Shown here: piece after piece, positions 23,802 through 32,598 of the stretch | Numbering within the stretch: position 1 is the stretch's first letter | Layout: every line of letters starts with the position of its first letter | Origin: Sphingomonas_R arantia | GTDB lineage: Bacteria > Pseudomonadota > Alphaproteobacteria > Sphingomonadales > Sphingomonadaceae | DNA: 64,000 bases | NCBI RefSeq assembly: GCF_042682045.1 | Contig: NZ_JBHUGS010000001.1 | Location: forward strand, 868,001-932,000 | Reading direction: 5' to 3' | Made by a program: the position numbers and the translations under genes | The notes under the pieces: generated by a model | Databases searched by the model: none | Seen by the model: the letters and a program-made list of their open reading frames with translations, nothing else | What the model was told of the DNA's origin: nothing

Positions 23802-26111
23802 ATGCACATAGAGTTACCCGTTCTGCGCGCGAAAGAGGCCTTCGACCCGGCTTATGATATCGGCTCCCACTCCGCGTGCCTGGAGGTGTTCGAGACGATC
23901 GTGGAACAGGCCGCGCGGGCGACGGCCTGCACGACGGCGATGATCTGTGCGGTGCGCGATGGCGAACTGGTGCCGCTTGCCGTCAGCCGGAGCGGTCTGC
24001 TGTCGCCCGCCCTGCCGTATCGAACCGACGCAAGCACGGGCTGCGACGGCGCGCCGATCGTCACGAACTGCATCGACGGATCGCCGATCGCGCTCGGCTT
24101 TCGCGGTGAAGGCGGTGACAAGGTGCGGTTTGCCGCGGTGGCGCCGATCGCGGGAACGGACGGCGCGTTGCTGATCGTCCTCGATACGCAAGCGCGGGCG
24201 GGGCTGAGCGCCGCGCAGACCTATGTGCTGCGGTCGCACGCGGCGCATCTGGCAACGTTGTTCGATCTGATGCTGTTGCAGGAACGCGTCGACCGGGTGG
24301 ACAGCCGTGCGGGCCAGGCCACGCTGGAGCGGTTGCGGCTGCTCGAGTCGGTCGCGGTGCATGCGCGCGATTCGATCGTGATCACCGAAGCGCAGCCGAT
24401 CGACCTGCCCGGCCCGCGCATCATCTATTGTAACGCGGCGTTCACCCGCACGACGGGCTATACCGCGGAGGAGGTGATCGGGCTGACACCACGCGTGCTG
24501 CAGGGGCCGAAGACCGACCCGAAGTCGCGCGCGCTGCTGCGCCGGGCGCTGGAAACGTGGCAGCCGATCGAGATCGAGATCATCAACTACCGCCGCGACG
24601 GCAGCGAGTTCTGGGTCGAACTGAGCATCGTGCCGGTGGCGAACGAGCGGGGCTGGTTCACGCACTGGGTGTCCGTCCAGCGCGACATCACCGAACGCAA
24701 GGCGGCGCAGGAGCTGAGCGCGCGGGTGCGCGTGGCGGAGCTGGAGAACCAGGCGCTGGCCGGCGAGATCCTGGAGCGCAAGCGGATCGAGGCGGAACTG
24801 CTCTACACCGCGTTCCACGACAATCTGACGCGGCTGCGCAACCGGGCGTTCTTCATGGAACGGCTGTCGAAGGCGCTCGATCGCGAGCGGTTGCAGGGGG
24901 CGACGACCTGTTCGGTGCTGTTCCTGGATCTGGACCGGTTCAAGATCGTCAACGACAGCCTGGGGCATCTGGCGGGCGACGCGCTGATGAAGGAGGTGGC
25001 GCAGCGGCTGCGGCGGTGCGTGCGTCCGCAGGATACGTTGGCGCGGATCGGCGGCGACGAGTTCGCGATCCTGATCGAGGATGCTGTCGACCTTACGATC
25101 CCGGTGAGGATTGCGGAGGCGATCATCGAAGCACTGCGCGCGCCGGTGCAGCTCGGGCGGCAGAGCGTGTTTCCGTCGGCCAGCATCGGCGTGGTGCCGG
25201 CGGGCGAGCCGGGCGTGGTGCCGGACGACCTGATGCGCGATGCCGATATCGCGATGTATCAGGCAAAGCGCGCGGGTGGCGGCGACTATGCGATCTTCGA
25301 TGCGACGATGCATGACGATGCGGTAAGCCAGCTGACCTTGCAGACCGACTTGCGGCAGGCGGTGGAGCGCGGCGAGTTTCACCTGGCCTATCAACCGATC
25401 GTCGATCCGGCGAGCGGCGCGATCCAGAGTTTCGAGGCGCTGTTACGCTGGACGCACCCCGTCCGCGGGCCGATCAGCCCGGCGGACTTCGTGCCGGTCG
25501 CCGAGGAGATCGGGCTGATCCGCCAGATCGACCGATGGGTGATGCGCGAGGCCTGCGCCCAGCTTGCGCAGTGGCAGCGTGCATTCGACGATCCGGCGTT
25601 ACGGTTGAGCATTAACGTGTCGGCGGCGGTGTTCGTGGACCGTGATTTCGTGACCGCGTTGTCGGAGGTGCTGGACGAGTTCGGGCTGCGACCGCAGACG
25701 CTGGAGCTGGAGATCACCGAGGGGATCTTCCTCCATCCATCGGCCGAGATCGCCGGCGCGATCGGCGCGGTGCGCGATATGGGCGTGCGGATCGCGCTCG
25801 ACGATTTCGGGACGGGCTATTCGTCGCTCAGCTACATCAACCGCTATCCGATCGACACGATCAAGATCGACAAGTCGTTCATCGACGGGGTCGGCAGCAA
25901 CCGCGAAACGCGGGCGATCGTCGAACTGATCGTGAAGATGGGCGCGACGCTGGACCTCAATATCATCGCGGAGGGGGTCGAGACGCAGGCGCAGACCGAC
26001 ATTCTGATGCAGATCGGATGCCGCGCGATTCAGGGCTTTCATTTCGCCCGGCCGCTGACGCCGGAAGATGCGACGCAGGCGCTGGCCGCGGGGGGTGCCG
26101 CCGCGCCCTGA
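23802..26111 (+). CDS. GAF-PAS-GGDEF-EAL cyclic-di-GMP signalling protein
   Basis: A 769-residue cytoplasmic protein. It has a GAF-like sensor (about 20-165), a PAS domain (about 190-300), a GGDEF diguanylate cyclase domain (about 330-490) and an EAL phosphodiesterase domain (about 510-755). The GGDEF site is intact (ARIGGDEFAIL, near residue 416), and the EAL domain has FEALLRW near residue 544, LELEITEG, ALDDFGTGYSSLSYINRYP, IDKSFIDG and IIAEGVET. Both activities are therefore possible. The PAS domain has GLTPRVLQGPKTDP, which resembles the LOV signature but lacks its cysteine. It stands alone, with nothing nearby showing its input. Confidence 0.94.
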   Translation: MHIELPVLRAKEAFDPAYDIGSHSACLEVFETIVEQAARATACTTAMICAVRDGELVPLAVSRSGLLSPALPYRTDASTGCDGAPIVTNCIDGSPIALGFRGEGGDKVRFAAVAPIAGTDGALLIVLDTQARAGLSAAQTYVLRSHAAHLATLFDLMLLQERVDRVDSRAGQATLERLRLLESVAVHARDSIVITEAQPIDLPGPRIIYCNAAFTRTTGYTAEEVIGLTPRVLQGPKTDPKSRALLRRALETWQPIEIEIINYRRDGSEFWVELSIVPVANERGWFTHWVSVQRDITERKAAQELSARVRVAELENQALAGEILERKRIEAELLYTAFHDNLTRLRNRAFFMERLSKALDRERLQGATTCSVLFLDLDRFKIVNDSLGHLAGDALMKEVAQRLRRCVRPQDTLARIGGDEFAILIEDAVDLTIPVRIAEAIIEALRAPVQLGRQSVFPSASIGVVPAGEPGVVPDDLMRDADIAMYQAKRAGGGDYAIFDATMHDDAVSQLTLQTDLRQAVERGEFHLAYQPIVDPASGAIQSFEALLRWTHPVRGPISPADFVPVAEEIGLIRQIDRWVMREACAQLAQWQRAFDDPALRLSINVSAAVFVDRDFVTALSEVLDEFGLRPQTLELEITEGIFLHPSAEIAGAIGAVRDMGVRIALDDFGTGYSSLSYINRYPIDTIKIDKSFIDGVGSNRETRAIVELIVKMGATLDLNIIAEGVETQAQTDILMQIGCRAIQGFHFARPLTPEDATQALAAGGAAAP

Positions 26112-26147
26112 GGCCAACGGGACGGACCGTGCCAATCCGCTCTTGAT

Positions 26148-26168
26148 ATTGCAAATCGCTCGCATTAT
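26148..26168. promoter_or_regulatory. Possible Fur box upstream of siderophore receptor
   Basis: ATTGCAAATCGCTCGCATTAT resembles the TGCGAAT-type iron boxes of alphaproteobacteria, with imperfect TGC...GCA symmetry. It lies about 33 bp upstream of the receptor start. The call is tentative. Confidence 0.35.
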
Positions 26169-26200
26169 CAGCGCCCCAACGAACTTGGGGGGTTTCAAGA

Positions 26201-28309
26201 ATGCGAGTGATCAAGCCGTTGCTGCTGTCCATGACCGCGCTTGCCGGGACGCCCGCGCTGGCGCAGCCGGCCGACCGCGATGCCGATATTGTCGTGACGG
26301 GCCAGGCGCGCGCGGGCAACGCGGCGACCAAGACGGACACGCCGGCGATCCAGGTGCCGCAGCCGGTGACGATCATTCCGGCCGAGCTGTACCAGGCGCA
26401 GGGGGCGGTCTCGATCTCCGACACGCTGAACTATGTCGCGGGCGTGCAGTCCAATCCCTACGGGCCCGACAGCCGGGTCGACAGCGCGACGATCCGCGGG
26501 CTGACCGCGTTGCAGTTCCGCGACGGGATGCGCGACATCTACAGCTTCTACGCCAGCATCCGGGCGGACCCATATAATTTCGACAGCGTGCAGGTGCTGC
26601 GCGGGCCGTCGTCGATGCTGTTCGGGCAGGGGTCGCTGGGCGGGCTGATCAACCTCAATTCCAAGCTGCCGTCCGCAGCGCCGGCGGGCGAGATCGCGGT
26701 GCGGTACGGATCGTTCGACCGCAAGGAACTGCTGGCCGACCTGACCGGCCCGATCGCGAGCAACCTGACCGGGCGGATCGTGGCGCGGGTGCGCGATGCG
26801 GGGACGCAGACCGATCATGTGCCCGACGACCGCGTGATGATCGCGCCGTCACTAACCTGGTCGCCGGGGGCGGACACCGACCTGACGCTGCTCGGCCTGT
26901 ATCAGGAGGACGATGGCGGTTCGACGGCGCAGTTCCTGCCGCTGGTCGGCACGATCCTGCCGAACAGCGCGGGCAAGATCCCGAGCGACCGGTTCGTCGG
27001 CAAGCCGGGTTGGGACCGGTATGACGGGCGGTTGTTGCAGGGGACCGCACTGCTGACCCACCGGTTCGGCGAGACCGCGAAGCTCAGCATGAAGGCGCGC
27101 TACATCGACAGCGACCTGACGTACCTGACACATTATCCGGACAGCTATTCCAACCCGACCAACCCGTATGTGAAGCTGGATGCCACGGGCACGCCGGTGA
27201 GCGATCCGGACGGCCGCTCGATCGGGCTCTATGCCGACGGCAGCAAGGCACGGATGGAGGTGTTTTCGACCGATAACAACGTTCAGCTGAACTTCCGGAC
27301 CGGGGCGGCGATCGAGCATGTCTTGCTGGGCGGCGTCGACTACAGCCGGAGCCATGTGCGCAAGGTTGCCGGGTTCGGGTTCGAATATGTCGACATCTAC
27401 GACCCGGATTATGCCGCGCTGTCCGATTTCGGCGGCGGGCTTCCGCAGCCGGCGGCGCCGTCGGAGGATGTGGAGCAGACGCAGCTCGGTTTCTACGTGC
27501 AGGACCAGATGCGGTTGTGGGACCGTGTGTCGGTCGTGGTCGGCGCGCGGCGCGATCGGGTGACGTCGCAGAGCTTTGCCGCGGATCGTACGGTGCAGCA
27601 TGCGACGACGTTCCGCGCGGGCGTGATCGGCGAGATCGTGCCGGGGCTGTCGCCGTTCTTCAGCTATACCGAGAGCTTCGAGCCGATCGCGGGGACGGCG
27701 AGCAACGGCAACCCGTTCCTGCCGAAAGCCGGCCATCAATATGAGGCGGGGCTGAAATATCAGCCAAACGATGCCAGCATGGTGACGGTCACCGGATACC
27801 GCATCAAGGAGACCAACCGTCCGGTCGACGATCCCACCACCACCGATCCGTTCGACCAGCGCCAGGCCGGGTCGCTGACGTCGAAGGGGATCGAGTTCGA
27901 GGCGCGGACGGTGTTGCCGGGGCAGGTCCAGCTGATCGCCAACTACAGCTACAACGAGGCGGAGATCGACGGGACGAACCAGCAGCTGGAGAATGTGCCG
28001 AAGCATAATGCGTCGTTGTGGGCGGCGCGGTCGTTCGCGCTGACCGACGATGTCAGCCTGCGGATCGGCAGCGGCGTGCGCTATTCGGGCAAGAACCGGT
28101 CCTATGGCCCGGCGTTTCCGGACGGGATCGTAACGCCGGACTATACGCTGGTCGACGGGTTCGCCGAGGTGCGGTGGCAGCGCTGGGGCCTTTCGGTCAA
28201 TGCGACGAACATGCTGGGCAAGGACTATTACTCGGCCTGCCTGGCGCGCGGCGACTGCTTCGTCGGGGCGGAGCGGAACGTGTTCGGTACGCTGAGCTAC
28301 CGCCTGTGA
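26201..28309 (+). CDS. TonB-dependent siderophore receptor
   Basis: A 702-residue outer-membrane receptor. It has a signal peptide ending ALAQ (residue 22), a short TonB box region DIVVTGQ, and the plug signature SISDTLNYVAGV, DSATIRGL and VQVLRGPSSMLFGQGSLGGLINL, typical of ferrichrome/ferrioxamine-type siderophore receptors. The barrel ends in CLARGDCFVGAERNVFGTLSYRL with a Cys pair often seen in FhuE/FpvA-like receptors. GGGGGG lies upstream of the ATG. Its stop overlaps the next start (TGATG), so the receptor, membrane protein and PepSY genes form one operon. The siderophore is not identifiable. Confidence 0.94.
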   Translation: MRVIKPLLLSMTALAGTPALAQPADRDADIVVTGQARAGNAATKTDTPAIQVPQPVTIIPAELYQAQGAVSISDTLNYVAGVQSNPYGPDSRVDSATIRGLTALQFRDGMRDIYSFYASIRADPYNFDSVQVLRGPSSMLFGQGSLGGLINLNSKLPSAAPAGEIAVRYGSFDRKELLADLTGPIASNLTGRIVARVRDAGTQTDHVPDDRVMIAPSLTWSPGADTDLTLLGLYQEDDGGSTAQFLPLVGTILPNSAGKIPSDRFVGKPGWDRYDGRLLQGTALLTHRFGETAKLSMKARYIDSDLTYLTHYPDSYSNPTNPYVKLDATGTPVSDPDGRSIGLYADGSKARMEVFSTDNNVQLNFRTGAAIEHVLLGGVDYSRSHVRKVAGFGFEYVDIYDPDYAALSDFGGGLPQPAAPSEDVEQTQLGFYVQDQMRLWDRVSVVVGARRDRVTSQSFAADRTVQHATTFRAGVIGEIVPGLSPFFSYTESFEPIAGTASNGNPFLPKAGHQYEAGLKYQPNDASMVTVTGYRIKETNRPVDDPTTTDPFDQRQAGSLTSKGIEFEARTVLPGQVQLIANYSYNEAEIDGTNQQLENVPKHNASLWAARSFALTDDVSLRIGSGVRYSGKNRSYGPAFPDGIVTPDYTLVDGFAEVRWQRWGLSVNATNMLGKDYYSACLARGDCFVGAERNVFGTLSYRL

Positions 28310-28881
28310 TGGACGATGCGTCGCTTGGTCTGTGGGTGGCATGCGCGCTGGGGGCGGGCGCGGTCGGCGTGCTGCGCGGGGCGTGGTCACTGGAGCGTCG
28401 GGCGAGCGGGTGGAATTCGCTCGGTTGGGGCCTGATCGTCGCTTCGGTCCTGTCCGGTTGGGCGGCGGCGGGCGCTTGGGGCGTTTCGGTCGCGGCGCTG
28501 GTGACGATGGGGGCGGCGTTCGTTGCGCTGACTGTCGCGGCGATCCGCTGTCCGCGGGGGCGCGCGGTGGCGGCGGGGCGGCGGGTCGCGGTGCCGGCGC
28601 GGGAGCCGCGGGCGATCGGGCGGCGGGTGACGACGTTCGTGATGGTCATGCCGGGCGGGCTCGCTGCGGCGATCCTGCTGGCGCTTGGACTGCGCTGGCT
28701 CGGGCTGGCGGTCGGTTGGGGGGAGGCGAACGCCAACGTCGCGGCGCTGTATGCGGTGCCGGTCGGCTGGGCGGTGCTGGTCACCGTCCTGTTGATGCAG
28801 GTGCGCCGGCGTAGTCAGGTCGCGACGTTGCTCGTCAGCGGTGTGGCCGGGTTGCCGATGCTGATGGGGGCCGTTGCGTGA
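28309..28881 (+). CDS. Membrane protein of unknown function in siderophore operon
   Basis: A 190-residue protein with about five hydrophobic helices (residues 6-22, 40-58, 62-78, 104-125 and 140-160, then a short C-terminal one). There are no catalytic motifs I recognise. Start ATG at 28309 shares one base with the receptor stop. The 3' end overlaps the PepSY gene by GTGA. The context suggests an inner-membrane helper for iron or siderophore uptake, similar in position to the small DUF membrane proteins beside PepSY genes in other proteobacteria. Confidence 0.8.
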   Translation: MDDASLGLWVACALGAGAVGVLRGAWSLERRASGWNSLGWGLIVASVLSGWAAAGAWGVSVAALVTMGAAFVALTVAAIRCPRGRAVAAGRRVAVPAREPRAIGRRVTTFVMVMPGGLAAAILLALGLRWLGLAVGWGEANANVAALYAVPVGWAVLVTVLLMQVRRRSQVATLLVSGVAGLPMLMGAVA

Positions 28882-30170
28882 CGATCGCACCGGGGGCCTC
28901 GACTGTCCGATCCGCCTTGTCCGCGCATGCCGCGATGGGATTGCTTGCGGGGGCGTTGCTGTATCTCGTGTGTCTCAGCGGGACGGTGCTGGTGTTCTAC
29001 CAGGAATGGCAGCGCATCGAACAACGCGACGCGCCGGAGATGGCGCGGATCGATCCGCAGGCGGTGCAGCGCGGCGTGGCGGCGGTGCTGGCCAAGGAAC
29101 AGGGCAAGCCGGCCAGCGCGCATCTTTATGTGCACATGCCGGTGCCGGAACTGCCGCGCGCGACGATCACGACCGATCATCAGGCGGTGCATCTGGACGC
29201 GCAGGGGCGGATCGCGGCGCCCGAGCTGAACCACTGGTCCGAGTTTCTGTATGCGTTGCACTATACGCTGAACGTGCCGGGGGTGGTCGGGATGACGATC
29301 GTCGGGGCGCTGGGGATGCTGATGGTGGCGCTGTCGGTGACCGGGCTGATCGCGCATCCGCGGATCTTTCGCGACGCGTTCCGGCTGCGTGCGCGGCAGG
29401 GTGGCGGCGTGGGAATGGCGGACTGGCACAACCGGCTGAGCGTCTGGACGCTGCCGTTCGGGCTGGCGATCGCGATCACCGGCGCGGTGATCGGACTGGC
29501 CGGCGTCGGGACTGCGGTGCTGGCGCGGGTCGCTTATGGCGGCGATATCGCGGCGGTGTATGCGCCGATCTTCGGCAAGGAAGCGAAGCCGAACGCGGCG
29601 AGGGCGCCGGTTGCGGATGTTGCGGCGGCGCTCGATCATATGCAGCGGGCCTATCCGGATATCGCGGTGACTTATGTGACGCTGCACGATCCGGGAACGG
29701 CGGGACAGCATGTCCAGATCGTCGGGCGGCATGCGCGCCGGCTGATCTTCGGGGAGTATTACGACTTCGACGCGGGCGGCCGTTTTACCGGGACGGCCAG
29801 ACTGGCCGATGGCGCGATCGGGCAGCAGGCGGCGGCGTCGAACTACAATTTGCATTTCGGCAATTATGGCGGGCTGCCGGTGAAGATCGGCTATGTCGTG
29901 TTCGGGCTGGCGCTGACGGTTGTGAGTGCGACGGGTGTGTATATCTGGCTGGGCAAGCGGCGGCGGCGCGGGTTGCGCGAGCCGTGGCTGCTGGGCGCGT
30001 GGCATGGGGTGGTGTGGGGTGCGCCGGTTGCGCTGGTCGCGACGCTGGTGGTCCGGTTCGCGGTCGGTGACGCGGCACCGTTCACCGCGGTCTTCTGGGT
30101 CGGGTTGCTGCTGGTCGTCGTCGGGGGTGCGTGGGTCGCTGGGCGTCGCGAGCGTGCGCTGATCGCCTAG
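28878..30170 (+). CDS. PepSY-associated TM protein, probable siderophore/iron reductase
   Basis: A 430-residue inner-membrane protein. An N-terminal helix (MGLLAGALLYLVCLSGTVLV) is followed by a periplasmic PepSY-like segment, a helix pair around residues 130-160 (VGMTIVGALGMLMVALSVTG), WHNRLSVWTLPFGLAIAITG, a second periplasmic region and three C-terminal helices. His residues in LHYTLN, WHNRL and AWHGV sit near helix ends, as in this family, where some members are haem-containing reductases for ferric siderophores. GTG start at 28878 overlaps the previous stop. Reductase activity is inferred from family and operon. Confidence 0.88.
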   Translation: MTIAPGASTVRSALSAHAAMGLLAGALLYLVCLSGTVLVFYQEWQRIEQRDAPEMARIDPQAVQRGVAAVLAKEQGKPASAHLYVHMPVPELPRATITTDHQAVHLDAQGRIAAPELNHWSEFLYALHYTLNVPGVVGMTIVGALGMLMVALSVTGLIAHPRIFRDAFRLRARQGGGVGMADWHNRLSVWTLPFGLAIAITGAVIGLAGVGTAVLARVAYGGDIAAVYAPIFGKEAKPNAARAPVADVAAALDHMQRAYPDIAVTYVTLHDPGTAGQHVQIVGRHARRLIFGEYYDFDAGGRFTGTARLADGAIGQQAAASNYNLHFGNYGGLPVKIGYVVFGLALTVVSATGVYIWLGKRRRRGLREPWLLGAWHGVVWGAPVALVATLVVRFAVGDAAPFTAVFWVGLLLVVVGGAWVAGRRERALIA

Positions 30171-30180
30171 CGTGCGGGGC

Positions 30181-30256
30181 TGGTGGAGCTGAGCGGAATC
30201 GAACCGCTGGCCTCTGCAGTGCGATTGCAGCGCTCTCCCATCTGAGCTACAGCCCC
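30181..30256 (-). tRNA. tRNA-Ala (anticodon CGC)
   Basis: A 76-nt cloverleaf on the minus strand with encoded CCA. The acceptor stem GGGGCTG pairs with CAGCTCC and contains the G3:U70 wobble that marks alanine tRNAs. The D-stem is GCTC/GAGC, the anticodon stem CTGCA/TGCAG with loop ATCGCAC (anticodon CGC, reading GCG), and the T-stem AGCGG/CCGCT with loop TTCGATT. Confidence 0.95.
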
Positions 30257-30479
30257 AGACCCGACAGGCCGCCTCTAGCGAAGCCGTCGGGCGCTGGCAA
30301 CGGGCCGGATCATATTTTTGACGACGACCGCGAGACGCCGCCGAGACGCGGTATTGGTAGGCATGTTGCGGTGAGCCCGTGCCGGCGCGGGACCGGGCGC
30401 ACGCCGCATGATCCAGGTTGCTTTACGTTCGCGGAAAGGGGGCGTAGGCCCGCGGCATTACATCAGAGGAGATACCGAT

Positions 30480-31469
30480 ATGGCCCGCGCCTGGACCCTG
30501 ACGTCGCGCCCGAACGGCATGCCTGCCGCCGACAATTTCGCGCTGACCGACGTCGCCCTGCCGCCGATCGAGGACGGCATGATCCGCGTCCGCAACAGCT
30601 GGCTGTCGGTCGACCCGTATATGCGCGGGCGGATGAACGACACGAAGAGCTATGTCCCGCCGTTCGCGATCGGTGAACCGATGCAGGGCGGGGCCGTCGG
30701 CGAGGTGGTGGAGAGCCGCGCGGACGGGTTCGCGGTGGGTGACCATGTCGTCCACATGGCGGGCTGGCGCGACGAGGCGGTGCTGCCGGTGGCGGGCGTG
30801 CAGAAGATCCCGGCGGGCGACATTCCGGTGCAGCGTTATCTGGGGCATCTCGGCATGCCGGGAATGACGGCGTGGTTCGGGTTGCTTGCGGTGGCCGAGG
30901 CGAAGGCGGGCGAGACGGTGTTCGTGTCGGCTGCCGCCGGTGCGGTCGGCTCTGCGGTGGTGCAGATCGCCAAGGCGAAGGGCATGACCGTCGTCGGATC
31001 GGCGGGCGGGGCGGCGAAGGTCGCGCTGGTTGAGTCGCTCGGGGCGGATGCGGCGATCGACTACAAGTCGGACGGGTCGCTGGTGAAGAAGCTGATGGCG
31101 GCGGCACCGCAGGGGATCGACGTGTATTTTGACAATGTCGGCGGCGGGCATCTCGATGCGGCGCTGGCGACGGCGCGCGATGGGGCGCGGTTCGCGATGT
31201 GCGGGATGATCGAGGGCTATAACGGGGCGGACCCGGTGCAGCTGCGCTATCTGATGCGGATCGTCGCGGCGCGAATTCGGTTGCGCGGGTTTATCGTGAG
31301 CGATTTTCAGGCCCAGGCCGGCGAGTTCCAGCGCGAGATGGGCGCGCTGGTGCAGGCGGGGAAGATCCGGAGCGAAGAGACCGTCCATGACGGGCTGGAG
31401 GCGACGCCGGAGGCGTTCATGGCGCTGTTCAGCGGTGGGAACAGCGGGAAAATGCTCGTTCGGCTGTAA
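30480..31469 (+). CDS. NADP-dependent medium-chain oxidoreductase (zinc-independent)
   Basis: A 329-residue cytoplasmic enzyme of the leukotriene-B4-dehydrogenase / curcumin-reductase-like MDR group, which reduce activated C=C bonds using NADPH. Motifs are WLSVDPYMRGRMND near residue 43, GHLGMPGMTAWFGL, the Rossmann turn SAAAGAVGSAVVQIAK, and YFDNVGGGHLDAAL. No structural or catalytic zinc ligands are seen. I chose the ATG at 30480 because AGAGGAGAT lies directly upstream; the frame is open to 30408. It is a single gene; substrate unknown. Confidence 0.92.
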   Translation: MARAWTLTSRPNGMPAADNFALTDVALPPIEDGMIRVRNSWLSVDPYMRGRMNDTKSYVPPFAIGEPMQGGAVGEVVESRADGFAVGDHVVHMAGWRDEAVLPVAGVQKIPAGDIPVQRYLGHLGMPGMTAWFGLLAVAEAKAGETVFVSAAAGAVGSAVVQIAKAKGMTVVGSAGGAAKVALVESLGADAAIDYKSDGSLVKKLMAAAPQGIDVYFDNVGGGHLDAALATARDGARFAMCGMIEGYNGADPVQLRYLMRIVAARIRLRGFIVSDFQAQAGEFQREMGALVQAGKIRSEETVHDGLEATPEAFMALFSGGNSGKMLVRL

Positions 31470-31521
31470 GCCGGCGACGATGAGGGGAGGGTGACGGTCT
31501 GTCATCCTCCCCCGTCTGGTT

Positions 31522-32418
31522 TTAGGCCGAGGCGAAGGTGTCGCACTTGGCGGGGTCGCCGGTGTCGAGGCCGCGTTGCAGCCACTTCTGGCGCTGTGCC
31601 GAACTGCCGTGGGTGAAGCTGTCCGGGCGGGCGCGGTCGCCCTGGAGCTTGTCGTCGCCGATCGCGGCGGCGGCGGTGAGCCCTTCCTGCACGTCGCCGG
31701 GCGACATCAGGTTCGGGTTCCGCGCGGCCCAGACGCCGGCATAGCAATCGGCCTGCAGTTCGACCTTGACCTGTACGGCGTTCCCGCCGGTTTCGGACGT
31801 TGCCTGCTGCGCCTTCTGGGCCTCGGCCAGCGTGCCTTCGAGGTCCTGAATGTGATGGCCGACCTCGTGCGCGATGACATAGGCCTGCGCGAAGTCACCG
31901 GGGGCGCCGAACTTCTGCTGGAGTTCGGTGTAGAAGGTGGTGTCGAGGTAAATCTTCTTGTCGGTCGGGCAATAGAACGGGCCCATCGCGGACTGCGCCT
32001 GACCGCAGCCGGAGTTGCCGGAGCCATCGTAGAAGCTGAGGCCGGCCGGCGTGTATTGCTGGTTGCGTTCGGCGAACAGCTTGGTCCAGGTATCTTCGGT
32101 GCTGGCGAGCACCTGGCACGAGAATTTCTGTGCGGCGTCGGCGGAGCAGGCTTCGGCCGCGTTCTTTGTCGCACCCTCGCGCGGGCCGCTGGACGTGGTC
32201 GTGCCGCCGCCGGTCAGCATCGACAGCGGGTTCATGCCGAACAGCATCGCGCCGATTGCGAGCACGACGATGCCGCCGATGCCGAACCGACTGGCCACGA
32301 TGCCGAACAGCAGGCCGAAGATGCCGCCGCCCCCACCGCCGCCGCCGAAGCCGCCGCCGCCCCCGCCGGACCCCTGGTCCTCGACATTGTCGCTGGTCCG
32401 ATAATCGTCGAGCCGCAT
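31522..32418 (-). CDS. Neutral zinc metallopeptidase (YpfJ / KPN_02809 family)
   Basis: A 298-residue membrane-bound protein. After a Gly-rich stretch (about 17-35) comes one transmembrane helix (GLLFGIVASRFGIGGIVVLA), then a periplasmic domain with the zinc motif AHEVGHHIQ (about residue 185) and a downstream ELQADCYAGVW with the third ligand. Family members are about 280-300 residues. I chose the ATG at 32418 because AAAGGGG lies upstream and LDDYRTSDN is a typical family start; the frame is open to 32487. Natural substrates are unknown. Confidence 0.92.
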   Translation of the reverse strand: MRLDDYRTSDNVEDQGSGGGGGGFGGGGGGGGIFGLLFGIVASRFGIGGIVVLAIGAMLFGMNPLSMLTGGGTTTSSGPREGATKNAAEACSADAAQKFSCQVLASTEDTWTKLFAERNQQYTPAGLSFYDGSGNSGCGQAQSAMGPFYCPTDKKIYLDTTFYTELQQKFGAPGDFAQAYVIAHEVGHHIQDLEGTLAEAQKAQQATSETGGNAVQVKVELQADCYAGVWAARNPNLMSPGDVQEGLTAAAAIGDDKLQGDRARPDSFTHGSSAQRQKWLQRGLDTGDPAKCDTFASA

Positions 32419-32598
32419 GATGAAACCCCTTTCGCTGCCGTCACAATGTCCGGGCCGCCTATGCGGTTGCATGCCCGTCGCATGCAACGCCGACGCGGTC
32501 GCAGCACCGCTTGTCGCGGCGGGTAACCCGGATTAGGCAAGACTATCCACGGTAATCGTCCCACGATCGCCGTCCTGCCATATGGGAATGACCATCCG

